A DNA stretch of 64,000 nucleotides from Streptomyces sp. SDr-06. GTDB taxonomy: Bacteria; Actinomycetota; Actinomycetes; Streptomycetales; Streptomycetaceae. The position numbers were made by a program, and so were the translations under genes. Numbering within the stretch: the first letter of the stretch is position 1; each line of letters opens with the position of its first letter. The notes beneath the pieces are model-generated. The model saw only the letters and a program-made list of their open reading frames with translations, had not been told where the DNA came from and made no database searches. Where the stretch lies: contig NZ_QOLA01000008.1 of the NCBI RefSeq assembly GCF_003324565.1, positions 62,001-126,000 on the forward strand, written 5' to 3'. Below are positions 26,061 to 34,439 of the stretch, in pieces.

Positions 26061-26178
26061 ACGCGCCCGACCCCGCAGGGAGTTGGGGCCAAGCTCCCCG
26101 GCAGACCCAGCCCCGCACGGGGTGGAGCCGCTGGCAGAACCGCTCCAGGCCCCCCGCAGGGGAAAGCGGGGCGGGCGG

Positions 26179-26850
26179 CTAGGCCGCCTTGGCCTTCGTG
26201 GCGTACATGTCCACGTACTCCTGCCCGGACAGCCGCATGACCTCGGCCATCACCGAGTCCGTGACGGCCCGCAGCACGTACCGGTCGCGGTCCATGCCCT
26301 CGTAGCGGGAGAACTCCATCGGCTCGCCGAACCGGACCGTGACCTTGCCGGGGCGCGGCATCCCCGCACCGCCCGGCTGGAGCTTGTCCGTGCCGACCAT
26401 CGCGAACGGCACGACCGGCGCGCCCGTCATCAGAGTGAGCCGCGCGACACCCGTGCGGCCCCGGTACAGGCGGCCGTCGGGGGAGCGGGTGCCCTCCGGG
26501 TAGATGCCGAACATCTGGCCGTTCTCCAGGACGCGGCGGCCGGTCATCAGCGCGGCCACCCCGCCGTTGGCGCCGTCCCGGTCGACCGGGATCATGCCGA
26601 CGCCGGTGAAGAACCAGGCCATCAGGCGGCCCTTGAGCCCCTTGCCGGTGACGTACTCGTCCTTGCCGATGAAGGAGACCTGCCGGTCGCACACGATGGG
26701 CAGCACGATCGAGTCGATGAACGTCACGTGGTTGCCGGCGAGGATGACTGGACCGGTGCCCGGGATGTTCTCGGCGCCTTCCACCTGTGGGCGGAACATC
26801 AGGCGCATGATCGGTCCGAGCACTGCCTTGATGAGCGCGAAGCGGGACAA
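26179..26850 (-). CDS. 1-acyl-sn-glycerol-3-phosphate acyltransferase (PlsC type)
   Basis: Adds the second acyl chain in phospholipid synthesis, at the membrane. 223 residues. The acyltransferase block I is GNHVTFIDSIVLP (HX4D, about 40-46); block III is FGIYPEGTRSPDGRLYRG; block IV is GAPVVPFAM. The start is TTG at 26850, supported by GGAGGG 4 bp upstream. No second start gives a complete block I with a better ribosome site. Streptomycetes carry several paralogues, so the exact role is open. Confidence 0.9.
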   Translation of the reverse strand: MSRFALIKAVLGPIMRLMFRPQVEGAENIPGTGPVILAGNHVTFIDSIVLPIVCDRQVSFIGKDEYVTGKGLKGRLMAWFFTGVGMIPVDRDGANGGVAALMTGRRVLENGQMFGIYPEGTRSPDGRLYRGRTGVARLTLMTGAPVVPFAMVGTDKLQPGGAGMPRPGKVTVRFGEPMEFSRYEGMDRDRYVLRAVTDSVMAEVMRLSGQEYVDMYATKAKAA

Positions 26851-27114
26851 CGGGCCCTCCGGAGTCGTCTGGATGGAGTTGGGTGTCTGTGCAGGTGAGG
26901 ACGATACTCGCGGGTCACCGCTGATCGCACATCGGGTTCACGAAGTGGATACGCGCTGTTGACATCTGTTCGCGCCGGATTCGACCCGCCTTCGTCCTCG
27001 CGTACCCCCAAAGCATCCCCCTTTTCACGTCGGTCCGCCTACGCTCGTCTCCCGCGTTGACAGGTGCGGGACATGTGTACATCGCCGGTGGAACCGGATG
27101 ACCGAGGAGTGTTC

Positions 27115-28275
27115 ATGACTGAGGGTGAGCGGATCAGGCCCGGACGGCGCAGCGTGCTGGGGGCGGCGGGCGCGGCCGTGCTCGCCGCGTCGGCCACCGG
27201 GCTCGCGGGCGCGCCGGCCTCGGCCGCGCAGCGGCACGGCGGGGGCCGGGCCGCCTACCGCGACCTGCCCGTCCCGTACGTCATAGGACACCGCGGCACC
27301 GCCGGTTACCGGCCCGAGCACACCCTGGGCTCCTACCAGCACGCCCTCGACCTCGGCGCCCATGTCATCGAGCAGGACCTCGTGCCCACCAAGGACGGGC
27401 ACCTGGTATGCCGCCACGAGAACGACATCTCGGCCACGACGAACGTCTCCGACCACCCCGAGTTCGCCTCCCGCAGAACGACCAAGACCGTCGACGGGGC
27501 CGCCATCACGGGCTGGTTCACCGAGGACTTCACGCTCGCCGAGCTGAAGACCCTGCGCGCCAAGGAGCGCATTCCGGGCAACCGGCAGCACAACACGCTG
27601 TACGACGGCCGCTGGGACGTGCCCACCTTCGAGGAGGTGCTGCGCTGGGCGCAGGAGCAGGGCCGCCGCCTCGGCCGCCGGATCTGGCTGCACTCCGAGA
27701 CCAAGCACCCCACCTACTTCCGCGGCATCGGCCTGCCCCTGGAGGACCGGGTCGCCCAGCTCCTGCGCCGCTACGGGCGCCACCGCGCCGACTCCCCGCA
27801 GTTCCTCGAATCGTTCGAGCCCAGCAGCATCCAGCGGCTGGCGCGGCTGGTCGACACGCCCGCGGTGGTGCTGCTCTCCAGCGCGGGCACCAAGCCCTGG
27901 GACTTCGTGGTGAGCGGCGATCCGCGCACCGTGGACGACCTGGTCAGGCCCGCGGGCCTGCGGTGGATCGCCTCGTACGCCCAGGGCATCGGGCCCACCC
28001 TCGACCTGATCATTCCGAAGGACGCGTCCGGCAGGCTCACCCGGCCCACCACGCTGGTGCGCGACGCCCACGCGCAGGGGCTGATCCTGCACCCGTACAC
28101 GATGCGCAACGAGAACAGCTTCCTGCCCGCCGACTTCCGGCGCGGCACCGACCCCAACGCCTACGGGGACGCGTTCGGCGCGTACCGGACGTACTTCGCG
28201 ACCGGTATCGACGCGGTGTTCTCGGACAACGCGGACACCGCGCTGCTGGCCGCGGCCGACTTCCGCGGGCGCTGA
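27115..28275 (+). CDS. Secreted glycerophosphodiester phosphodiesterase
   Basis: Splits glycerophosphodiesters (or wall teichoic acid, in some homologues) to glycerol-3-phosphate and an alcohol outside the cell. The 386-residue protein has a Tat-like signal (PGRRSVLGAAGAAVLAASA, cleavage near APASAA). The GDPD core has VIGHRGTAGYRPEHT and VIEQDLVPTKDGHLVCRHEN, giving the catalytic His pair and metal-binding Glu/Asp. The ATG follows GAGGAG. The other gene of the divergent 264-bp gap is plsC, also a lipid gene, though a link is only a guess. Confidence 0.92.
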   Translation: MTEGERIRPGRRSVLGAAGAAVLAASATGLAGAPASAAQRHGGGRAAYRDLPVPYVIGHRGTAGYRPEHTLGSYQHALDLGAHVIEQDLVPTKDGHLVCRHENDISATTNVSDHPEFASRRTTKTVDGAAITGWFTEDFTLAELKTLRAKERIPGNRQHNTLYDGRWDVPTFEEVLRWAQEQGRRLGRRIWLHSETKHPTYFRGIGLPLEDRVAQLLRRYGRHRADSPQFLESFEPSSIQRLARLVDTPAVVLLSSAGTKPWDFVVSGDPRTVDDLVRPAGLRWIASYAQGIGPTLDLIIPKDASGRLTRPTTLVRDAHAQGLILHPYTMRNENSFLPADFRRGTDPNAYGDAFGAYRTYFATGIDAVFSDNADTALLAAADFRGR

Positions 28276-28306
28276 CGGGCGGCCGCTCGCCCCGTACGAG
28301 TGAGAA

Positions 28307-28849
28307 GTGTCCGCCGCGGAAACCGGCTTCCGCGGCGGGCGCGTCCCGCCCGGCATGGATCTCGTCACAGAGCTCAGCCCGCTCCTCGCCGCCGAGGCCG
28401 CCGCGGAGGCGCCCGGCACCGGGGTCGACGCCGCCGATCTCGAACAGGCCGTCTGGCTCAGGCTGTTGGAACAGCACCCGGCGGACCCCGTGCACTGGGT
28501 GCGCACCGCCGTGCGGGCCGAGGCGCGCCGCGCCCGACGGCTGCGGCGCCATGAACGGCCGTACGCCAGCGCGCCCGCCGCCGATCCGGACCCCGGGCCC
28601 GAACTCGCCGCCATCACCGCCGAGCGGCGCCGCGTCCTGCACGCGGCGATCGGCCGCACCCCCGGCAACTGCCCCCGCCTGCTCGCCGCGCTGCTCTCGC
28701 CGAAGGACCCCACCTACCGGGAAATCGCAGGGGAGTTGGATATCTCACAGGGCAGTCTGGGGCCGATGCGTTCCCGTTGCCTGGGATGCCTGCGCAGAAT
28801 GCTGGCGGCGGAGGTTGCAGCTCCTGAACGAGGGGGAAAGGAGCGGTAG
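28307..28849 (+). CDS. Compact sigma-70-like protein
   Basis: A 180-residue protein that resembles an ECF-type sigma factor reduced to its essentials. Residues 44-80 (DAADLEQAVWLRLLEQHPAD then VHWVRTAVRAEARRARR) are like region 2; residues 105-170 end in a region 4 helix-turn-helix (TYREIAGELDISQGSLGPMR). No anti-sigma gene is next to it. GTG 28307 has a weak GAGAAG; ATG 28355 in the same frame is an alternative. Whether it directs transcription is unproven. Confidence 0.7.
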   Translation: MSAAETGFRGGRVPPGMDLVTELSPLLAAEAAAEAPGTGVDAADLEQAVWLRLLEQHPADPVHWVRTAVRAEARRARRLRRHERPYASAPAADPDPGPELAAITAERRRVLHAAIGRTPGNCPRLLAALLSPKDPTYREIAGELDISQGSLGPMRSRCLGCLRRMLAAEVAAPERGGKER

Positions 28850-28886
28850 ACAACCAGGGGACCAGTTGAGCGAGAGGCATGCACAC

Positions 28887-29390
28887 ATGGGCATGAGCGT
28901 GACCATCTCTGCGGCCGGCGCACAGGATGCCGAGCAGATACTGAAGCTGCAGTACCTGTGCTACCAGAGTGAGGCCGAGCTCTACGGCGACTACTCGATC
29001 GAACCCCTGACGCAGAGCCTGGAGGAGCTGCGGGCCGAACTCTCCGCGGGGTACGCCCTGGTGGCCAAGCTCGGTGACGAGGTGGTCGCGTCGGTGCGGG
29101 GGAGTGTGGACGCGTCCGGCACCGGCCGCATCGGCAGGCTCATCGTCCACCCCCGGATGCAGGGGCACGGCCTGGGCGGCCGGCTTCTGAACGCCATCGA
29201 GGCCCACTTCGCGGCGGAGCTCGCCGCCAAGCGCTTCCAACTCCTCACCGGCCACCGCAGCGAGTCCAACCTGCGCCTGTACCGCAGGCACGGCTACGCG
29301 GCCGTGGCCACCGAGGCGGTCAGTACGCGGCTCTCCATGATCACCCTCGAAAAGGACGCGGCGCCCCAGGAGTTCGCGGCGAGCGCGTGA
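28887..29390 (+). CDS. GNAT family N-acetyltransferase
   Basis: A 167-residue acetyltransferase with motif A LIVHPRMQGHGLGGRLLNAI and the C-terminal ESNLRLYRRHGYAAVATE. The substrate is unknown. ATG 28887 follows GAGAGG at 9 bp; ATG 28893 is possible. It lies 37 bp after the sigma-like gene on the same strand and may share its transcript. Confidence 0.88.
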   Translation: MGMSVTISAAGAQDAEQILKLQYLCYQSEAELYGDYSIEPLTQSLEELRAELSAGYALVAKLGDEVVASVRGSVDASGTGRIGRLIVHPRMQGHGLGGRLLNAIEAHFAAELAAKRFQLLTGHRSESNLRLYRRHGYAAVATEAVSTRLSMITLEKDAAPQEFAASA

Positions 29391-29393
29391 CGG

Positions 29394-29810
29394 CTAGCGC
29401 TTGGCCCGGCGCAGCCACAGCATGCCGAGGACCGGCAGGATCACCGGGATGAAGAGGTAGCCCATCCCGTAGTCCGACCACACCGTGGCGTCGGGGAAGG
29501 CGGAGGCGTCCGCCAGCGTCCAGGTGCCGACGACCAGGACGAAGAGGAGCTCCGCCGCGCAGCACACCAGCGCTGCCCGGCGGGCCTTCTCGCCGCCGCG
29601 CACCAGCGAGTACGTGATGAAGCCGTACACGCAGGCCGCGATCGCGGACAGGACGTACGCCAGCGGGGCCTTGCCGAAGTCCAGGATCATCTGGACGACC
29701 GAGCGGGACGCCGCGGCCACGGTGAACACCCCGTAGAACCAGACGAGCACCCGGCCGGGCCCGGAGCCGAGCTTCCCGGCGGGCGTGGTGTCAGTGGCGG
29801 ACTCGGTCAC
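29394..29810 (-). CDS. Conserved membrane protein, four helices
   Basis: A 138-residue inner membrane protein that I cannot name. Four hydrophobic helices lie at about 22-42, 48-68, 80-100 and 115-133, ending LGMLWLRRAKR, so the C terminus should be cytoplasmic. GTG 29810 lies 2 bp after the stop of the next membrane-protein gene, so the two are one operon and may form a complex. Confidence 0.78.
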   Translation of the reverse strand: MTESATDTTPAGKLGSGPGRVLVWFYGVFTVAAASRSVVQMILDFGKAPLAYVLSAIAACVYGFITYSLVRGGEKARRAALVCCAAELLFVLVVGTWTLADASAFPDATVWSDYGMGYLFIPVILPVLGMLWLRRAKR

Positions 29811-29812
29811 GG

Positions 29813-30172
29813 TCAGCCTCCCCAGATGTCGTAGAGACGGACTTCGAGCACGGCGAGCACGACGGCGCCGGCCGAGACCGTCACCGAACCCCACTTGGTC
29901 CGCTCGGAGAGCGAGAGGAAGCCCGCCGCCGGGACGGCCGCGAACGCTCCGGCCAGATACGCGACGAAGATCGCGACGCCCTGTTCGGGCCGCTCGCCCC
30001 GTCCGAGCTGGACGAGCCCGACCACCAGCTGGGCCAGCGCGAGGACGGTGACCACGGCCATGCCGATGAAGTGCCAGTCCTTGGTGGGCTGGTCCCGGTA
30101 GGCGGCGAATCCGCACCAGGCTGCGAGGGCGAGGGCCGCGGCGGAGACCGCGACCGTCAGGGCGTCGAGCAT
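29813..30172 (-). CDS. Conserved membrane protein, four helices
   Basis: A 119-residue membrane protein of unknown function with helices at about 3-22, 36-55, 67-86 and 95-112. ATG 30172 has no clear ribosome site, but TAATAC lies 14 bp upstream on the minus strand and would give a very short leader. Together with the 138-residue gene it makes a two-gene operon, divergent from the metN region. Confidence 0.75.
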   Translation of the reverse strand: MLDALTVAVSAAALALAAWCGFAAYRDQPTKDWHFIGMAVVTVLALAQLVVGLVQLGRGERPEQGVAIFVAYLAGAFAAVPAAGFLSLSERTKWGSVTVSAGAVVLAVLEVRLYDIWGG

Positions 30173-30301
30173 GGGGTCGAGGGTATTACGGGCCGAAAGA
30201 CCCGATGCGCCGACCCCCACCCCCGCCCGTGGGGTCGGAAGGCTCGAAGGCGCGTGCCGAAGCCCTCCGGTCCGACCACGCCGGAACGCCCGTCTCCTCC
30301 C

Positions 30302-30470
30302 ATGCGGTGTCGAGGACGCTCCGGCGGTGCTCGCCGGGGGCCGCGCGGCGGGCATGGCGACCGTGGCCTTGACCACAGCGCACCGGGTGGACGCGCGCGT
30401 GGCCGACGTGGTGGCGAAGGGCCGGTCGGCCGTGTCGGCGCAGGTCACGGCCGGTGGCGCGGAGACCTCC
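30302..30470 (+). pseudogene. Remnant of a HAD-family phosphatase
   Basis: One frame encodes VEDAPAVLAGGRAAGMATVA and then LTTAHRVDARVADVV, the motif III end of a subfamily I HAD phosphatase, followed by a SAQVTAGG stretch like the usual C terminus. Motifs I (DxDGT) and II and the cap domain are missing from the DNA upstream, where both strands are otherwise without a gene. It is too short to be functional. Confidence 0.5.
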
Positions 30471-30501
30471 TCGGCGGAGTGGGTCCGTCCGCAGGGTGGT
30501 C

Positions 30502-30530
30502 CAGGGATGTCCGGTATTCGGACATCCCTG
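30502..30530. promoter_or_regulatory. 12-bp-stem palindrome upstream of the metNIQ leader
   Basis: CAGGGATGTCCG (30502-30513) pairs perfectly with CGGACATCCCTG (30519-30530) around GTATT. It lies 35-63 bp before the leader ORF start, where an activator or repressor would bind; it could equally be a terminator of whatever came before. Confidence 0.55.
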
Positions 30531-30564
30531 ATCCGTTCCTGACCGGTTCTGCTTTACTTGCGAC

Positions 30565-30651
30565 ATGACCACGACGAGCAGCCGCACCCTTGCGACCGAG
30601 GCGATGACGACGCCCGGTGCTCGTTGTATGTGTCGAATGTGCGCCTTCTGA
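30565..30651 (+). CDS. Candidate 28-residue leader peptide with a Cys/Met-rich end
   Basis: ATG 30565 opens a 28-codon frame ending TGA at 30651. Its last eight residues are CMCRMCAF: three Cys and two Met in six positions, both rare amino acids in streptomycete proteins. A -10-like TTTACT (30553-30558) lies 6 bp before the ATG, so it would be read from a leaderless transcript. It sits 196 bp upstream of metN, and a hairpin (30701-30729) lies between. Ribosome stalling at the Cys/Met codons could report scarcity of sulfur amino acids to the methionine transporter operon. This role is inferred; the frame itself is seen directly. Confidence 0.55.
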   Translation: MTTTSSRTLATEAMTTPGARCMCRMCAF

Positions 30652-30700
30652 GGGCCCCCGCCAGAGCCTCGCGCCCCGAAGCGAGACCCGTCGGCCGCGC

Positions 30701-30729
30701 CCGATTCCGTACACCATCCACGGATTCGG
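30701..30729 (+). promoter_or_regulatory. Hairpin in the metNIQ leader
   Basis: CCGATTCCGT (30701-30710) pairs with ACGGATTCGG (30720-30729) with one T-T mismatch and a 9-nt loop. A smaller stem CTCGC/GCGAG (30668-30672 with 30681-30685) precedes it. These are the candidates for an attenuator fold. Confidence 0.4.
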
Positions 30730-30847
30730 CCTGCCCCGCGCACACCGTGCCCCCGGTATCCACCGATGAGGCCGAGCCGCGCCCCGAACACGTTTGCCCC
30801 GTGCCCGGCATACCCCGCGCCGCGCACTCGACAGTGACGGAAATCCT

Positions 30848-31888
30848 GTGATCACCACAACGGGCCTGACCAAGGTCTACCAGTCGCGCGGACGAGATAT
30901 CACCGCGCTCGACGGCGTCGACCTGCACGTCCGCGAGGGCGAGGTGTACGGCGTCATCGGCCAGAGCGGCGCCGGCAAATCCTCCCTCATCCGCTGCGTC
31001 AACCTCCTGGAGCGCCCCACCTCCGGAACGGTGACCGTCGACGGCGTCGACCTCACCGCGCTGGCCGGCCGCGGCCGCCGGGCCGGCAAGGACCTGCGCC
31101 GGGCCCGCTCCCGGATCGGCATGGTCTTCCAGCACTTCAACCTGCTGTCCTCGCGCACCGTGCAGGACAACATCGAGCTGCCCCTGGAGATCCTCGGCGT
31201 CTCCGGCAAGGAGCGCTCCCGCAAGGCCCTCGAACTGCTCGACCTGGTCGGCCTCGCCGACAAGGCCAAGGCCTACCCGGCCCAGCTCTCCGGCGGCCAG
31301 AAGCAGCGCGTCGGCATCGCCCGCGCGCTGGCCGGCGACCCCAAGGTGCTGCTCTCCGACGAGGCGACCAGCGCCCTCGACCCCGAGACGACGCGCTCGA
31401 TCCTCCAGCTCCTTCGCGACCTCAACCAGCAGCTCGGCCTCACGGTCCTGCTCATCACGCACGAGATGGACGTCGTCAAGACGATCTGCGACTCGGCCGC
31501 GCTGATGAAGAAGGGACGGGTCGTCGAGTCCGGCACCGTCAGCGAACTCCTCGCCACCCCCGGCTCCGAGCTCGCCGCCGAACTGTTCCCGGTGACCGGC
31601 GAGGCCACCGGCCCCGAGCGCACCGTCATCGACGTCACCTTCCACGGCGAGGCCGCCACCCAGCCGGTCATCTCCCAGCTGTCGCGGACGTACAACATCG
31701 ACATCTCCATCCTCGGTGCCGCCATGGACACCGTCGCCGGCAAGCAGATCGGCCGGATGCGGATCGAACTGCCCGGCGGCTACGAGGAGAACGTCGTCCC
31801 GGTCGGCTTCCTGCGCGAGCAGGGCCTCCAGGTGGACGTGGTGGACGACAGCCAGGTGCTCGACCTGGTCGAGGAAGGTGCCAAGTGA
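30848..31888 (+). CDS. metN: Methionine ABC transporter ATP-binding protein
   Basis: ATPase of the MetNIQ importer for D/L-methionine. 346 residues. Walker A GQSGAGKSS (38-46), signature LSGGQKQRVGIA, Walker B KVLLSDEAT and the H loop ITHEMD are all present. The C-terminal NIL domain (about 265-346) is the methionine-binding regulatory domain that inhibits transport when methionine is plentiful. GTG 30848 is chosen from family alignment; its ribosome site (ACGGAAA) is weak, which fits translational control from the leader. Overlaps metI by 4 bp. Confidence 0.95.
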   Translation: MITTTGLTKVYQSRGRDITALDGVDLHVREGEVYGVIGQSGAGKSSLIRCVNLLERPTSGTVTVDGVDLTALAGRGRRAGKDLRRARSRIGMVFQHFNLLSSRTVQDNIELPLEILGVSGKERSRKALELLDLVGLADKAKAYPAQLSGGQKQRVGIARALAGDPKVLLSDEATSALDPETTRSILQLLRDLNQQLGLTVLLITHEMDVVKTICDSAALMKKGRVVESGTVSELLATPGSELAAELFPVTGEATGPERTVIDVTFHGEAATQPVISQLSRTYNIDISILGAAMDTVAGKQIGRMRIELPGGYEENVVPVGFLREQGLQVDVVDDSQVLDLVEEGAK

Positions 31889-32553
31889 GCTGGTCGGAAA
31901 TGCAGCCGCTGCTGTCGCAGGGAACGTACGACAGCTTCTACATGGTGCTGTGGGCGACCGTCGTCACCATCGGGCTCGGGCTGCCGCTCGGTGTGCTGCT
32001 GGTGCTCACCGACAAGGGCGGGCTGCTCCAGAACCGTCCGGTGAACAAGGTCATCGGCGTGATCGTGAACATCGGCCGCTCGCTGCCCTTCATCATCCTG
32101 CTGATCGCCCTGATCCCCTTCACCACCTGGGCCGTCGGCACCTTCATCGGCCCCAGCGCCATGATCGTGCCGCTCTCCATCGGCGCCATCCCGTTCTTCG
32201 CGCGGCTCGTGGAGACCGCGGTCCGCGAGGTCGACCACGGGCTCGTCGAGGCCGTCCAGTCCATGGGCGGCGGCATCCCCACCATCGTGTGGAAGGTGCT
32301 GCTCCCGCAGGCGCTGCCCTCCCTCGTCTCCGCGATCACCACCACCGTGATCACCCTGGTCAGCTACTCCGCGCTGGCCGGCGCGGTCGGCGGCGGCGGT
32401 CTCGGCTCGGTCGCCATCACCTATGGCTACCAGCGCTTCGAGACCAACTTCATGCTCATCACGGTGGCCGTACTGATCGTGATCGTCACCGTGATCCAGC
32501 TGCTCGGCGACGGCGTGGTGCGCCTGCTCGCCCGCCGCGGCCGGACCTCCTGA
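31885..32553 (+). CDS. metI: Methionine ABC transporter permease
   Basis: Membrane subunit of the importer, 222 residues, with about five or six helices and the ABC contact loop EAVQSMGGGIPTIVWKVLLP. The GTG start overlaps the metN stop. Its position between metN and metQ and the close spacing give a single operon. Confidence 0.95.
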   Translation: MSWSEMQPLLSQGTYDSFYMVLWATVVTIGLGLPLGVLLVLTDKGGLLQNRPVNKVIGVIVNIGRSLPFIILLIALIPFTTWAVGTFIGPSAMIVPLSIGAIPFFARLVETAVREVDHGLVEAVQSMGGGIPTIVWKVLLPQALPSLVSAITTTVITLVSYSALAGAVGGGGLGSVAITYGYQRFETNFMLITVAVLIVIVTVIQLLGDGVVRLLARRGRTS

Positions 32554-32622
32554 ACCTCCCTCACAACGGCCCGAACTCCTTGTCCGGGCGTCACACCGCA
32601 CCACCGGAAAGAGGCACTTTTC

Positions 32623-33486
32623 GTGCGTAAGAACACCAAGATCACCGCTGCCGCCCTCGCCACCGCCGCGCTCGCCGTCGGCCTCACCGCGTGCGGCTCC
32701 TCCTCCGACCCGAAGCCGGCCGCCAAGGCGGACGGGGCCAAGGCCGACCCGTCCAAGGCGCTGGTCGTCGCCGCGTCGCCGACGCCGCACGCCGACATCC
32801 TCAAGTTCGTCAAGGACAACCTGGCGGCCAAGGCCGGACTCAAGCTGGAGGTGAAGGAGTTCACCGACTACGTCCTGCCCAACACCGCCACCGAGCAGGG
32901 CCAGGTCGACGCCAACTTCTTCCAGCACAAGCCCTACCTGGACGACTTCAACAAGAAGAACGGCACCCACATCGTGCCCGTCGTCAACGTGGAGCTCGAA
33001 CCGCTCGGCCTCTACTCCCACAAGGTCAAGTCGCTGAAGGAGATCGCCTCCGGCCAGACGGTCGCCGTCCCCAACGACACCACCAACGAGGGCCGCGCCC
33101 TCCAACTCCTCGCCTCCAACGGCCTGATCACGCTGAAGGACGGCGCGGGCGCCGGCGCCAAGCTCTCCGACATCAAGGACAGCAAGGGCCTGAAGTTCAA
33201 GGAGCTGGAGGCGGCGACGCTGCCGCGCGCCCTCAACGACGTGGACGCCGCGGTCATCAACGGCAACTACGCCATCGAGGCCAACCTGAAGCCGGCCAAG
33301 GACGCCCTCGCCCTGGAGAAGGCGGACGGCAACCCGTACGCCAACTTCCTCGCCGTCAAGCAGGGCAACGAGAGCGACCCGCGCGTTCAGAAGCTCGCCA
33401 AGCTCCTGAACTCCGACGAGGTCAAGAAGTTCATCGCCGACAAGTACGCGGGCTCGGTCGTCCCCGCGTTCGGCGCCGCCAAGTAG
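32623..33486 (+). CDS. metQ: Methionine-binding lipoprotein
   Basis: Substrate-binding lipoprotein of the NlpA/MetQ family, 287 residues, anchored outside the membrane. The signal ends in the lipobox LTAC, with Cys at about residue 25, followed by GSSSDPKPA. The binding domain shows VVAASPTPHADILKFVKDNL, VDANFFQHKPYLDDF and INGNYAIEANLKPAKDAL, typical of MetQ. AAAGAGG precedes the GTG. A 19-bp hairpin ends the operon 18 bp later. Confidence 0.95.
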   Translation: MRKNTKITAAALATAALAVGLTACGSSSDPKPAAKADGAKADPSKALVVAASPTPHADILKFVKDNLAAKAGLKLEVKEFTDYVLPNTATEQGQVDANFFQHKPYLDDFNKKNGTHIVPVVNVELEPLGLYSHKVKSLKEIASGQTVAVPNDTTNEGRALQLLASNGLITLKDGAGAGAKLSDIKDSKGLKFKELEAATLPRALNDVDAAVINGNYAIEANLKPAKDALALEKADGNPYANFLAVKQGNESDPRVQKLAKLLNSDEVKKFIADKYAGSVVPAFGAAK

Positions 33487-33503
33487 CCCTCGCGGCACGG
33501 CAG

Positions 33504-33547
33504 GACGAAGGTCCCGGACACCCCGACAGGTGTCCGGGACCTTCGTC
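33504..33547 (+). terminator. Intrinsic terminator of metNIQ
   Basis: A perfect 19-bp stem, 33504-33522 with 33529-33547, with a CCGACA loop. Confidence 0.9.
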
Positions 33548-33682
33548 GCGACGGCCACCCGGCCATGCGCGCCGGGCGCCCGATGCTGCATGCTGTGCCT
33601 TTACGGTCCTTATAGGTTGACGGGCCACGGGGTCTTCGGGCCTTCGCGGCCCCTCACGGCGGTCCACGGCATGGAGCGGCAC

Positions 33683-34333
33683 ATGACTACCCCCCTTCCG
33701 GTGTTCCCGGACATCTCCATCAGCACGGACCGCCTGGTGCTGCGCCCCTTCGAGGACGCCGACATCCCCGCGCTGATCGAGATGATGAACGACGAGCAGG
33801 TCGTCGCCTGGACCTCGGTGCCCCACCCCTACACGACCCGCGACGCCGAGGACTGGGTCCGCCACCTCGCCCCCCGTGAGCGCACCGAGGGCCGAGGAAT
33901 CGTTCTGGCGGTCACCGAGTTCCTCACCCAGCGCCTCGTCGGCATCGTCCACCTCCAGAACACCAACTGGCGCACCCTGGCCACCGAGGTCGGCTACGTC
34001 GTCGCGCCCTGGGCGCGCGGCGAGGGCTACGCCACCGAGGCCGTGCTCGCCGCCGCCCAATGGCTGTTCCGGGACCAGCGGTTCGAGCGCCTGGAACTGC
34101 GCACCGCGGCCGACAACACCGCCTCCCAGCAGGTCGCGCAGAAGATCGGCTGCATCAGCGAGGGAGTGCTGCGCAACGCCTGGATAGCGCGCACCCGGCC
34201 CGACGACGGTGTCGGCGGCTGGACGGACATCCGCACCGACCTCATCGTGTGGAGCCTGCTCCCGGAGGACCTCGAAGGCGTCGCCGACCAGCTCGCGGAC
34301 GCCGGATACGCCTCCTTCACCGACTGGAACTGA
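33683..34333 (+). CDS. RimJ/RimL-type N-acetyltransferase
   Basis: A 216-residue GNAT of the ribosomal-protein/antibiotic acetyltransferase branch. It has the typical start ISTDRLVLRPFEDADIPAL and motif A VAPWARGEGYATEAVLAAAQ, followed by ELRTAADNTASQQVAQKIG. The acceptor is not known. ATG 33683 has GGAGCGG upstream; ATG 33671 would add four residues. Lies between metQ and cobL with no evident link. Confidence 0.88.
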   Translation: MTTPLPVFPDISISTDRLVLRPFEDADIPALIEMMNDEQVVAWTSVPHPYTTRDAEDWVRHLAPRERTEGRGIVLAVTEFLTQRLVGIVHLQNTNWRTLATEVGYVVAPWARGEGYATEAVLAAAQWLFRDQRFERLELRTAADNTASQQVAQKIGCISEGVLRNAWIARTRPDDGVGGWTDIRTDLIVWSLLPEDLEGVADQLADAGYASFTDWN

Positions 34334-34439
34334 TCGCCGGCCACCGGCCGCACCGACGGTGCGGGGCTACCCTCACTGGTGGGCCCGGCGCCTGGACCGG
34401 ACCGCCCCGACCTGCGACGAAACCTGGAGACTGACGAAG

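Noticed and set aside
25718..26178. CRISPR array
   Set aside because: The repeat unit is 103 bp with no short repeat/spacer alternation, and there are no cas genes.
28276..30172. Sigma-like, GNAT and membrane genes as one regulated island
   Set aside because: Strands and spacing show two separate transcription units, and composition does not differ from the surroundings by eye.
30540..30847. S-box (SAM-I) riboswitch before metN
   Set aside because: The conserved S-box core and kink-turn sequence are not visible in the leader.
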